This document shows, piece by piece, positions 1 to 8,981 of a DNA stretch of 34,589 nt. The stretch is from Halanaerobiaceae bacterium. Lineage in GTDB: Bacteria; Bacillota; Halanaerobiia; Halanaerobiales; Halarsenatibacteraceae. The notes under the pieces were generated by a model. It worked only from the letters and a program-made list of their open reading frames with translations, was not told the origin of the DNA and searched no databases. Within the stretch, counting starts at the first letter, position 1; each line of letters begins with the position of its first letter. The translations under genes and the position numbers were made by a program. The DNA is taken from the NCBI GenBank assembly GCA_003554225.1, contig PWFW01000113.1, forward strand, positions 1 to 34,589. The letters are read 5' to 3'.

Positions 1-223
1 TTATATAATCTTGGTGGTACATATCCACATCTAACCCACTAACTGTTTCTATAGAGGTATCCTGATATAACCTTCCCGAAGGAGATGCCATAACTACCCG
101 ATAATCACCAGTATCCAATTCCACAATAGTCTTTAAAGTAAACTCCCTATCAGGAAACTTCCCCTGTAAAATATCCTTGACCACTTTATACAAAACAAAA
201 TTATAAACTGTACATTCAGACAA
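1..223 (-). CDS. Hypothetical protein, partial (C-terminus beyond window edge)
   Basis: Open minus frame from a TTG at 221-223 preceded by AGAGAGGGG; translates LSECTVYNFVLYKVVKDILQGKFPDREFTLKTIVELDTGDYRVVMASPSGRLYQDTSIETVSGLDVDMYHQDYI; no stop before base 1. Confidence 0.55.
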   Translation of the reverse strand, partial: MSECTVYNFVLYKVVKDILQGKFPDREFTLKTIVELDTGDYRVVMASPSGRLYQDTSIETVSGLDVDMYHQDYI

Positions 224-238
224 GAACAAAACCCCTCT

Positions 239-937
239 CTATACATAATTAACTAATAAATTTTTATAATACTGGAGATAAAAATCGTATTTGAAATGCA
301 TCTCACGATAAAGACAATCCCCTAAATCACCAGTATCTTTAAGTTCAGGGTGTTGTTTCAATATAGTAGCATATACATTCTCCTTATATAATGCCTGCTT
401 ATCTCTAATTGCAGCACCCCTACCTACAGAGTCATTATCATATAAAAGCAATATATTATTAGTTAAAGTTTTCAAAACTTCTTTCTGAAATAAAGAAAGT
501 CCTGCAGATAGAACAGCCACCGTATTTGGAAATACTTCCATAATACAATCCCTATCATAAGGACCTTCCACCACTAATAAATAATCCCCATAAGAAAAAT
601 CTTCTTTAATAGCCCCAATCCCATAAGGTAATTTTAAAGAATACCCACAAACAAAGAAATCTTTATTTGCGACTGACCTGAATACTATATAATTAATCTC
701 ATCTCCTATAAAATTAGGTAACAGAACAAAACCTCCATCACCCTGCACTATCTGGTAATAAACATAAGATACTATATCCTCTTTTTTAACCCCTTTGCTG
801 AACAAGATATCCTTATCTAAATACCTATAATTAACATCCTCCCTTATACAAGTTAAATAAGTATATTTAGATAAATTTTTTCGACTATCAGATACTTCTA
901 TACCTAAATCATAATATAATTCAGAGTAACTAATCAA
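239..937 (-). CDS. Standalone TOPRIM-domain primase-like protein
   Basis: TOPRIM signatures LLVVEGPYDRDCIMEV and ILLLYDNDSVGRGAA; preceding segment resembles the DnaG catalytic core N-terminal part; no zinc-binding or helicase domain in the ORF. Confidence 0.75.
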   Translation of the reverse strand: MISYSELYYDLGIEVSDSRKNLSKYTYLTCIREDVNYRYLDKDILFSKGVKKEDIVSYVYYQIVQGDGGFVLLPNFIGDEINYIVFRSVANKDFFVCGYSLKLPYGIGAIKEDFSYGDYLLVVEGPYDRDCIMEVFPNTVAVLSAGLSLFQKEVLKTLTNNILLLYDNDSVGRGAAIRDKQALYKENVYATILKQHPELKDTGDLGDCLYREMHFKYDFYLQYYKNLLVNYV

Positions 938-952
938 AGATATACTCCTCCT

Positions 953-3745
953 TTAATTAGATAATACCTTATTCTGGGAGTATAAGTAAAGCATTCTTTT
1001 ACCCATACAATTAGAACATACCTTATTATAATCATTTTTAATCAAGGAGAAATGTAAATAGTTACCACAAGAACAGGATATATCTAACTTTTTAGCATGG
1101 TCCAACATAGTTATCCGCATTCTATGCAAAGCATCCCTATAATAATCCCCCGTAAAACTCATCAAAACCTGATAGGGATTAACAGATGCAGGCAAAGTCA
1201 TAACGACCATCATATCATTGCCTTTAGGATGCCAGTATATTTTATCCTTTAATTCAGGCATTTCTACTTCCCCTAAAATCAAACTATTACCTATCATCCT
1301 CCGATTATGTCTGGTTGCCCTTTTAATCTTCCAATCAAAATTAATTATTTTTTCCTGCAATACAGAACTCGGTAAATTCTCAATATGCCCAAAATAAACC
1401 AATTCATCCCTTAAAGAAATAGGGAGTTCCTTTACCATAGGATAGACATCAACAACTTCCGAAGTTATCAATTTATCACTAACTTTATTGGCTATATCCT
1501 TTAAATATTTAGCATCAATAGAATATTTCCAATGAATATCAAAAACCCATTTACCACTTACAAAGGCTTTCTGGTCTGAACGGGCAATCCAAAACATAGA
1601 ATTAAACCCGACTTTATAAAAACTATCTAATAAATCTTCCGATTCTCTTAAAAACATAGATGCTATATAATGGCTCAAAGAAGTTTTCTCATAAAAAGCA
1701 TATTTGGATTTAGTCTTTACCAGAATCCTGCTAACATCAACAGACCTTGCTTCTGAAAGAGCCTCTATTACATCATTATAACTCTTCCTGCTTCCTAACT
1801 CCCTATCGGTTATCTCTTTAACTTCTTCTTTACTGGAGCAGTATCCACAAGAACCACATTCAGGATTTAAATTGGCTGCAGTTTTTAAACAAATAGGTTG
1901 TCTAAAATCCTTCTCCTTGTGCATCTCTTTCCAATTATCCAGATGCTTTTCAGTAGTAAATTGAATAGTATCAGAATCTAAAGGTTCCTCTAAAGGTCTT
2001 TCTCCCCACATAAATTCTAAATCTATATTATTCCTCTTTATAGTTCTCTCTAAAACATTATAAACAGTCTTCTTAAACCCTGACCTATAACAGAAATTTT
2101 CTTCAGTAGTAAAATCTATTAACCAGGAAGTACCTGCCCTACCAAAATCACAGAGTGCCTGCTCAACAAAAGTCCCTACTCCTAAAGAAGAAAACTTAAC
2201 TGATATACCCATTTTCTTACATTCCTCTATATAATGCCCTAAAACCCGTTCTCTATTCCAAATTTGTTTGGCTATATTTCTGGGAAGCCACCTGAGAGGA
2301 GTTTGATGATAGATAATTAAATTAGAATGGTTCAACCGTATATGGCAGGTAGAACCTATGCTGTTCTTTAAATCAACAATTTCCCGTAATTCATTTAGCC
2401 AATCTTCCATATCCTCTTCTGTTTCCTGCCCTGTAATAATCAATCCTACCTTTACCTGTAAAAACTTATTCAAAAAAACATTACGCATAGCATCTAAAAG
2501 TTGTTGTTTACTTAAGTTTTTATTTAATATATTATTCCTAATTCTATTCCCCATACCTTCTACCGCCATTGAAACGATAGAAGATTTAAGTCTTTTAGCA
2601 AGTTGTAAATATTCCTCATCTACAGAAACTATATCCGTTCTCATATTTCGTAGAGAAAACTTCTCAAAATTCAACGCCAACTCTTCCATCAAATCAATAT
2701 AGGCAGAATAATAATTGAGGTTAAAAGAGAACAGAGATACTACATTAGGGGCACTATACATTTTAGCCGTCTTTATATCCTCTTTCAAAGCAGATAAAGA
2801 TTTTTCCTTATAAGGACCTGCAAGATTGGCCTCTGCACAAAAAGAACAACACCCTCTACCCGTACACCCAGAAGAAATCATTAAATCTATATGAGAACTT
2901 TTTGTACCATCCATACTAAAAACCTTATGGGGAAACCCAAAGTCCTTAGTCTGCATATAATTTACCTTTGCCTTGTCAGGGACTTTAGGGTCAACCTTCT
3001 CTATTTTAGCAACAGTCATACCGTTAGATTCATAATGAAATTTCCAGGATAAAGGGTCATAGGTATATTCTTTAAAAGGAGCATCGTATTTTAAAGCATC
3101 GTGCAAAGCCTTCTTATTCTCTTTTAAATCCCCTTTTGACCTCTTAAAATCCACCAAAAACTGGGCTATCCTATCTACGAGACCTTCCCCATATCCAAAG
3201 TAAGATAAATCTATAAGAGACCTATCTCCTCCGCCCACTTCTCCATAAAGAATATGGCTACTGGTAGAAGCAGCACCTCCTAAAATAATAAGAGGTACAC
3301 TAGTATTCGACATCCTTTCTTCTTTTCCTAAAGGTATTCCAGCATTATGAAAAATATAAGGCACATTTATTACTTCTGGTAAAGAAGAATGAGAAACAAA
3401 TATCACATCATAATCCCAATAAGGAGCATGGGATACATTACCAAAGACTAAAGGGACATTATGTTTCTGTAAAAAACCCAGAGCCTTCTCATTATGAAAA
3501 CAACATAAATCTACAAAAACATCATCCCCCACCTGCTTTTTAATAATATATCTTAAAGCAGAATAGGTATTAGAAAGTGCCCTTGTTTCACCATCAGAAA
3601 GGAATAGCACTAAAACCCTAACTTCAGCAGAATCAAATAAATTACTGCTATCATTATTATCATCAAAACCACCAAAAAGAAGCTCTGGACTTTGTATCCT
3701 TCTCATATTCTCCCAAAGGAAATTGTTTAACTGCTCCCTATTCAC
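953..3745 (-). CDS. Large radical SAM protein (B12-binding-like N-terminus, possible DUF2344-like C-terminus, Cys-rich C-terminal segments)
   Basis: SGCTGRGCCSFCAEANLAGPY cluster; upstream PLIILGGAAST...YFGYGEG resembles B12-binding radical SAM N-domains; later ECGSCGYC and CSCGNY...CSNC motifs; GTG start after GAAGGAGG. Confidence 0.8.
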   Translation of the reverse strand: MNREQLNNFLWENMRRIQSPELLFGGFDDNNDSSNLFDSAEVRVLVLFLSDGETRALSNTYSALRYIIKKQVGDDVFVDLCCFHNEKALGFLQKHNVPLVFGNVSHAPYWDYDVIFVSHSSLPEVINVPYIFHNAGIPLGKEERMSNTSVPLIILGGAASTSSHILYGEVGGGDRSLIDLSYFGYGEGLVDRIAQFLVDFKRSKGDLKENKKALHDALKYDAPFKEYTYDPLSWKFHYESNGMTVAKIEKVDPKVPDKAKVNYMQTKDFGFPHKVFSMDGTKSSHIDLMISSGCTGRGCCSFCAEANLAGPYKEKSLSALKEDIKTAKMYSAPNVVSLFSFNLNYYSAYIDLMEELALNFEKFSLRNMRTDIVSVDEEYLQLAKRLKSSIVSMAVEGMGNRIRNNILNKNLSKQQLLDAMRNVFLNKFLQVKVGLIITGQETEEDMEDWLNELREIVDLKNSIGSTCHIRLNHSNLIIYHQTPLRWLPRNIAKQIWNRERVLGHYIEECKKMGISVKFSSLGVGTFVEQALCDFGRAGTSWLIDFTTEENFCYRSGFKKTVYNVLERTIKRNNIDLEFMWGERPLEEPLDSDTIQFTTEKHLDNWKEMHKEKDFRQPICLKTAANLNPECGSCGYCSSKEEVKEITDRELGSRKSYNDVIEALSEARSVDVSRILVKTKSKYAFYEKTSLSHYIASMFLRESEDLLDSFYKVGFNSMFWIARSDQKAFVSGKWVFDIHWKYSIDAKYLKDIANKVSDKLITSEVVDVYPMVKELPISLRDELVYFGHIENLPSSVLQEKIINFDWKIKRATRHNRRMIGNSLILGEVEMPELKDKIYWHPKGNDMMVVMTLPASVNPYQVLMSFTGDYYRDALHRMRITMLDHAKKLDISCSCGNYLHFSLIKNDYNKVCSNCMGKRMLYLYSQNKVLSN

Positions 3746-3758
3746 TAAAAGACCTCCT

Positions 3759-4181
3759 TCATACGCTATGATATCTACGAGAATATCGGATTACCTGTTT
3801 CCATACTCTCTTTTTCCTAAACCCTCTTAAAAACCCTCCTTTAGACAATTTCTCTAAACGCTTCATAAGTCTTCTCAAAATCCCGTGCTCGTCAAAAACA
3901 AACCTGATTTCATCATCCCTCTCATGAGAACTACCAAAAGGAAAAGCCATAACGAACCCCCAATTTTCATTCTGGGAAGCCCATGTATTTTTGATTTCAG
4001 AAATGTTTTTCCTATCAATAAATAATACAATAACATCACTAAAGCGTAAAAAATACGTATTGGTAAACGAAGGAGAAGTATCCTTAACACAAATCACAGT
4101 ATCATCTTTAGCCAACAAATAACCAGCACTCACAGTAGCAAATCTTATCGCCCCATCTTTACGAGAAGTGTTATTTTCCAT
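3759..4181 (-). CDS. Hypothetical protein
   Basis: ORF 3759..4217; the internal ATG (MENNTSRKDG) at 4179-4181 is preceded by GGGAGAG and avoids the overlap with the upstream gene. Confidence 0.6.
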   Translation of the reverse strand: MENNTSRKDGAIRFATVSAGYLLAKDDTVICVKDTSPSFTNTYFLRFSDVIVLFIDRKNISEIKNTWASQNENWGFVMAFPFGSSHERDDEIRFVFDEHGILRRLMKRLEKLSKGGFLRGFRKKRVWKQVIRYSRRYHSV

Positions 4182-4185
4182 AATA

Positions 4186-5055
4186 TCACTCTCCCTGTTT
4201 AAGGTCATCTTCATCATCCATTAAAATATCCATAGTTTCTTCAAATTCATCATCATCATCTAAATCCTTAATAAGTTCATCAAGAAAACCTTCTTCAGTT
4301 TCTTCTTCAGGCTCTTCTTCAACACCATTTCCAAATTCTTTCAAAAATTCATCTTCAGATTCTTTATCAGTTTTTTCAGAAGTTTCATCCCCATTTTCTT
4401 TATCGATTCCCTCCGATTCCTTTTGCATCTGTGCCTCAATTTGATTTTTATCAAACTCCTCATCTATAACATCAAATTCATCCTTTAAAGATTCATCCGT
4501 AATTTCCATATCAGAGGCTACTTCTGCAGATTTTAGCCTTCCTGTAGCGGTCTTTTGAGGTTCCTCAGGCAAACCCTCTTGAATATCCTCTTCTGAATCC
4601 TGCTTCCTATCAACAGAGGATGATTCTGTAGTCTTAACTTTAGAGATATCCTGTGAAACACTATCAATAGATTCCTCCTCTTTAACCTCTTCTTCAGGTT
4701 CCTCTGTTTTCTTTACCTTACCTGTTTTTAGTTCTTCTTCCATCTGATAAAACTTATCTTCTCCATAAATCCTAATTATATACTCTTTACCTTTCTCCCT
4801 GGCCTCTTTCTTTAAAGTTAACCCCTTCTTCTTTAAACCTTCTGACCAAGCCTTATTAACAATAAACTCATAAGACTTTCTAGTCAAGATTGCCCAATCC
4901 GACAATACCTGTTTACTCTCATCAGATAAATTAGAATACTCCTCCGACATAATGATATCATTATTGGATATCGAGAATTTAAAACCTCCTCTTGCCTTAC
5001 CTTCCCCTTCTTTTAAATGAAACTCTTTTCTTAAGTCCTCTAATTTCACCTTCAA
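4186..5055 (-). CDS. Highly acidic hypothetical protein (Glu/Asp-rich C-terminal half)
   Basis: 289 aa ORF, TTG start with GGGAGG; extended E/D-rich low-complexity tail. Confidence 0.65.
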   Translation of the reverse strand: MKVKLEDLRKEFHLKEGEGKARGGFKFSISNNDIIMSEEYSNLSDESKQVLSDWAILTRKSYEFIVNKAWSEGLKKKGLTLKKEAREKGKEYIIRIYGEDKFYQMEEELKTGKVKKTEEPEEEVKEEESIDSVSQDISKVKTTESSSVDRKQDSEEDIQEGLPEEPQKTATGRLKSAEVASDMEITDESLKDEFDVIDEEFDKNQIEAQMQKESEGIDKENGDETSEKTDKESEDEFLKEFGNGVEEEPEEETEEGFLDELIKDLDDDDEFEETMDILMDDEDDLKQGE

Positions 5056-5149
5056 CTTTTAAACCTCCCTAAAAATTTAATAGTAACTTCCGATAAACCC
5101 TTACCCTCTACAACATAACACATCAAAAATTTACCCTCTAATATATCTA

Positions 5150-5177
5150 TACGAAAAAGCCACCCGAATTTATACGA
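5150..5177 (-). promoter_or_regulatory. Putative phage promoter, copy A: TCGTATAAATTCGGGTGGCTTTTTCGTA followed by TAGATATATTAG
   Basis: Two TCGTA elements exactly 23 nt apart (plus-strand TACGA at 5150 and 5173), intergenic, upstream of the 4186..5055 operon. Confidence 0.65.
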
Positions 5178-5217
5178 AATCTTAAAATTTTTTTAAAAAA
5201 ATTTTATCTAAAAACGA

Positions 5218-5253
5218 GAAAGAAGGTCTTCGCCCCAAGAAAGACCTTCTTTC
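5218..5253 (-). terminator. Hairpin terminator downstream of the PolA-like gene
   Basis: Perfect 13-bp inverted repeat GAAAGAAGGTCTT / AAGACCTTCTTTC with 10-nt loop, followed on the minus strand by TCGTTTTTAG. Confidence 0.75.
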
Positions 5254-5302
5254 CCATATATATTATAAAGGAGGGAGAAAGGGAACAACGGAACTACTTA
5301 CC

Positions 5303-6589
5303 TCAACAATTTGTATTAAAAAACTCTTTCCTGCAGTCTTCCCAGTTCTTCTTCAGACCTCCGTGTTCTGGTACCAATTCAAGATAATCATCTTGTTTAA
5401 AGGTCATAACATCTTTTATATTTTCTAATATCTCTTCTGCATCCTGCTCACATACTTCAAGTAGAATTGAATTATGCTGTGAAAGAGCCAGTCTAGAACT
5501 GCTATTCTCCAATTCACTATCAAGTTCTACAAGTTTTAACTTCATAATATCTGCTACCGAACCCTGAACCCTGTTACTAACTGCCTTTTTCTCATCTTTA
5601 CCCCTTAAGAAACCATTAGAACTCCAGATATTAGGCAGACTTCTTTTACGACCTAGAATAGTTTCTACATAACCTTTTTCCCTGGATTCCCTTATTAGTT
5701 CTCTTTTCCAATCACTAATATTACTAAAAAGACCAGCATGTTTTTCTATAATATCTGCAGTATCTTTACGAGAATATCCTATCCTACTTTGTATTCCTGT
5801 AAAATCTGTGCCGTAAATCAAGGATAGATTTAAAGTGAAAGCCACATTTCTTTCGTAGGCATCAATCTCATCTTTATCAAAAAGTTTTTTAGCCACTTCT
5901 TTATGCACATCTACATCAGGGTCAAAAACACATTGCAAAAGAGGTTCCTGAGAATCTGCAGCCAACACAGCCATATCATAATCTCTATACTGATATTCTA
6001 CAAGGTAACTGGAATTGCCGGGAATAAAAAACCTCTTCAAGTCCTCTCCCAACTGCTGTAAATTAGGTTTTTCAGAGAATATTCTACCAGAATCAGAACG
6101 GACTGTATCAAACTCTACGTGTATTCTATAGTCCTCTCCATTAAGAACTACTAAATTTTTAAGGTTTAAATATCCTGCGTAATTTCTATAAAGCCTTCTA
6201 TATCCTACTATTTTTTCAATAACATTACGAAGTTTGCTGTCATCTAAACCCTCTGCAATTTCTTCCAGAATACCATTAGTTATTTTAAAACTATTACTGT
6301 CTGGCATATATAAAGGTTCTGTAAGTTTCTTTTCTTCATATACCCAACTACCTAGTTCCATAGGGTCGTTAGGGTTCTCTATACCTGTAGATTTTACTAC
6401 TTCCTTCTTTAACCCTTTCTCCTCCTTCTCCAACCCAGAAATCACTTCTTCTAAAGAATCCATATCAATCTTTACACCTTCTACATGCATCTTATTACAG
6501 ATACCGTGCACCTTCATCTCTACATTGTATAAGAAATCACCTGGTGAAAGACGCCACTTTGCTCTTAGTATCTTCTTGAGTAACATCAC
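5303..6589 (-). CDS. DNA polymerase family A domain protein with substituted catalytic residues; no 3'-5' exonuclease domain
   Basis: Conserved SGRIFSEKPNLQQLG, RNVAFTLNLSLIYG, GYVETILGRKRSLPN, NRVQGSVADIMKLKL; motif A reads LVEYQYRDYDMAVLA and motif C reads LSQHNSILLEV. Confidence 0.85.
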   Translation of the reverse strand: MMLLKKILRAKWRLSPGDFLYNVEMKVHGICNKMHVEGVKIDMDSLEEVISGLEKEEKGLKKEVVKSTGIENPNDPMELGSWVYEEKKLTEPLYMPDSNSFKITNGILEEIAEGLDDSKLRNVIEKIVGYRRLYRNYAGYLNLKNLVVLNGEDYRIHVEFDTVRSDSGRIFSEKPNLQQLGEDLKRFFIPGNSSYLVEYQYRDYDMAVLAADSQEPLLQCVFDPDVDVHKEVAKKLFDKDEIDAYERNVAFTLNLSLIYGTDFTGIQSRIGYSRKDTADIIEKHAGLFSNISDWKRELIRESREKGYVETILGRKRSLPNIWSSNGFLRGKDEKKAVSNRVQGSVADIMKLKLVELDSELENSSSRLALSQHNSILLEVCEQDAEEILENIKDVMTFKQDDYLELVPEHGGLKKNWEDCRKEFFNTNC

Positions 6590-6616
6590 TCATCTCCCTC
6601 TCATCAACTTAATTAT

Positions 6617-6640
6617 TATATTCTAACCTGTTAGAATATA
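6617..6640. promoter_or_regulatory. Perfect palindrome upstream of the PolA-like gene (possible operator)
   Basis: TATATTCTAAC-CT-GTTAGAATATA, 11-bp arms with 2-bp spacer; overlaps a minus-strand TATAAT at 6614-6619. Confidence 0.5.
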
Positions 6641-6655
6641 TAAACAAAGATGAAG

Positions 6656-6958
6656 TTACTTGCAAATTTTAATAGTATCTATTTCTTTATACAAAATAGT
6701 ATTAATAAGATGAGGGATATTACCTTTAAGGTCATAAATCCGCAGTTTCTTAAAAGTCAACCAGTCCCTTTCAAACTCCCTTAAATCTAATCTCTTAACA
6801 TACCCAGATTCCATACTGCCGTCATTTAATTCAATTAAAACTCTATAATAGCCCCTTTCCATCATAAAAAAATTCTTTTTCCTATTATGATTTCTGAAAA
6901 GAAAAAAGGCTATTATAATACACAACACCGCTATAATAGCCCCTATTAACACCAACAA
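6656..6958 (-). CDS. Small membrane-anchored hypothetical protein
   Basis: N-terminal hydrophobic helix MLVLIGAIIAVLCIIIAFFLF followed by a basic stretch. Confidence 0.6.
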   Translation of the reverse strand: MLVLIGAIIAVLCIIIAFFLFRNHNRKKNFFMMERGYYRVLIELNDGSMESGYVKRLDLREFERDWLTFKKLRIYDLKGNIPHLINTILYKEIDTIKICK

Positions 6959-6978
6959 TATAACCTCCTATACATTCC

Positions 6979-8199
6979 TTACTTATCCTCTCTATAAAGC
7001 ACCGCCTCGTAATTGTCCACATAAAGACCCATACCATCCTCATTTAAAGAAACCCTAATATTGCCCTTATTAGCAAAGGATTTCAATAACAACCTCAACA
7101 ATTTAGCCTGAATAACAAGTGTTTTCTGTAAACCCTTCGGATTACCCGTAACCGAACCTGGAAAGAAGAATTCTCCATCTTTCCCCTTCTTAGTCTTTAA
7201 TACTACCTTAAGTTCTTTATCCTCTGTAAAATCTAACTCCACTCTCCCTACAGAATAAGATAGTTCGGCCGATATCTCAATTAATCTATAAAAGTTATTA
7301 AAATCTACATAAACTCCATCCTCTGCAACTATCCTATCAATATCCTCTTTAAATCTATTGGGGATAGTAATATCAGATACCAGAAAAGCATATTTAAAAT
7401 TATCCCCTTCAAAAACAGCCCTCTCCACTTTTGAATCTGTTGTCCTGTACACCTTAACATTACCTTCCAAACCCTTAAGCAAGAATTTTAAAATGTTTAT
7501 ATCCTTAACCTTCAAATCCATCTCATGAAACTTGGCTAAATAACGAACTACAGCAATAGCATAATTAGCATACGCAGCGTCAGTTCCTAAAAGGATTCTT
7601 TTCTCTTTTGGTGAAACTGCAGAATTTACAAGACCTCCAAAATCCTTAACCACAGAGTGTATATCTTCCGCAACAAGCGACCCTTTATATTTAACCTCAT
7701 CACTAAAAATGAACTTATCTGGAGAAACTGCAAACACTTCCAATAGAATATCCCCAGGACTTAACCTCATCTTATATTCACCATCTGTTTCTTTATAAAT
7801 AAGAATTATTGAGGGAGATGCTTTTAATAACTTCTGTATTATGTCCATAGGAATTACTATAGCATCTTCTAAAACATTCTCCACATTTAAATTCTCTATC
7901 CTCTGCTCCAGATAGACATCAAAATCAGTAACCCGACAAACCAACTGGTCTCCCTCTACCTTCAAACAAATAGAACGAGTAATAACATCCCGTCCTGAAA
8001 CAGAAGTAACTTCCTTTGCAGATTTAATGAACCTTACAAAATCCTCATAAGACACCTTTATATGGGGCTTATCAATACTGCTATCTACCTCTCCAAAACC
8101 CTCCAAATCAATATCATCAAAATCCTTTGAATCCGTATCAGAATAATCTACAGAATCTAAATCCATCTCTTCCATATGGTCTTTGTTATGTTCTACCAA
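6979..8199 (-). CDS. Sliding-clamp (DnaN/beta-like) protein with acidic N-terminal extension
   Basis: About 350 aa core with clamp-like beta/alpha pattern (ITRSICLKVEGDQLVCRVTDFDVYLEQRI; VIPMDIIQKLLKA; LLRLLLKSFANKGNIRVSLNEDGMGLYVDN); replication gene neighbourhood. Confidence 0.55.
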   Translation of the reverse strand: MVEHNKDHMEEMDLDSVDYSDTDSKDFDDIDLEGFGEVDSSIDKPHIKVSYEDFVRFIKSAKEVTSVSGRDVITRSICLKVEGDQLVCRVTDFDVYLEQRIENLNVENVLEDAIVIPMDIIQKLLKASPSIILIYKETDGEYKMRLSPGDILLEVFAVSPDKFIFSDEVKYKGSLVAEDIHSVVKDFGGLVNSAVSPKEKRILLGTDAAYANYAIAVVRYLAKFHEMDLKVKDINILKFLLKGLEGNVKVYRTTDSKVERAVFEGDNFKYAFLVSDITIPNRFKEDIDRIVAEDGVYVDFNNFYRLIEISAELSYSVGRVELDFTEDKELKVVLKTKKGKDGEFFFPGSVTGNPKGLQKTLVIQAKLLRLLLKSFANKGNIRVSLNEDGMGLYVDNYEAVLYREDK

Positions 8200-8201
8200 A
8201 G

Positions 8202-8888
8202 TTAACCCTCCTCTATTTTTAAAAGTATTAAACTATCATAAACCACTCTTGACCATACCTCCATATTATTATAATACTTCTTTAACCCCTCTTTTGTCTT
8301 AAACTCTACAAAATTTTCCTCATAAAACCCAATGCTAAAATAAGGTATCTCTATTTCATAAACCAACCCTAAATGGTCTCTACCAACAGAATCCTGCGGA
8401 TTATAAACAAGCCCCATAAAATTTATACCAATAACATCACTCTCCTGAACATCAATTTCTTCTTCCAACTCTCTATAAATACAATTTCTGAGTAAGTCTT
8501 GAATATTACCTCCTTTATCAACTGGATTAATATGACCTCCCTGTCCTATAGAATAATTCCCCTGTAATCTGCCCTCACCTCCAGTTTCCCTTTTAACCAA
8601 TAAATACCTATCCGATTGGTCTTTTACAATTAGATAAGGAATCAACTGCAGAACATCATATTTACCCTTCTCTTCTTCAGACAACAAATCTGTTCTCTCA
8701 ACCTGCCATCTTAATTCAAACCTACAACTAAAGACTACCTCATCCAATATCTTTTCTTCAGAATAGGGCAAAAACCTTTTTGCTTTGGAATCTATAAGGT
8801 TCTTATAAATAAAAGAATCCTTATCAAAACACCTATCCACAACAAGAACTTTTTCACCCTTATACTTCTCCCGCAAGCTCTCTCTCAT
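8202..8888 (-). CDS. Nudix hydrolase-like protein
   Basis: GQGGHINPVDKGGNIQDLLRNCIYRELEEEIDV resembles an expanded Nudix box with a REL.EE core. Confidence 0.7.
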   Translation of the reverse strand: MRESLREKYKGEKVLVVDRCFDKDSFIYKNLIDSKAKRFLPYSEEKILDEVVFSCRFELRWQVERTDLLSEEEKGKYDVLQLIPYLIVKDQSDRYLLVKRETGGEGRLQGNYSIGQGGHINPVDKGGNIQDLLRNCIYRELEEEIDVQESDVIGINFMGLVYNPQDSVGRDHLGLVYEIEIPYFSIGFYEENFVEFKTKEGLKKYYNNMEVWSRVVYDSLILLKIEEG

Positions 8889-8930
8889 TTATATTATCCC
8901 TCCTAATACTAACTTTACCTCTCCCTAAAT

Positions 8931-8970
8931 AATAATTCTCCCCCTTTTAAACAAAAGAGGGAGAATTATT
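8931..8970 (-). terminator. Hairpin downstream of 8982..10214
   Basis: AATAATTCTCCCCCTTTT-aaac-AAAAGAGGGAGAATTATT: 18-bp stem with one mismatch and 4-nt loop. Confidence 0.65.
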
Positions 8971-8981
8971 TACTGGTTTAA

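Noticed and set aside
2358-2702. Plus-strand ORF (114 aa), and similar plus-strand ORFs at 6234, 10568, 14052, 14227, 14677, 17665, 18462, 27537, 32777, 33133 and 34238
   Set aside because: All lie antisense to convincing minus-strand genes and have low-complexity Ser/Leu/Ile-rich translations typical of shadow frames.
3875-4090. Minus-strand 71 aa ORF
   Set aside because: Nested out of frame within 3759..4181; hydrophobic shadow-frame composition.
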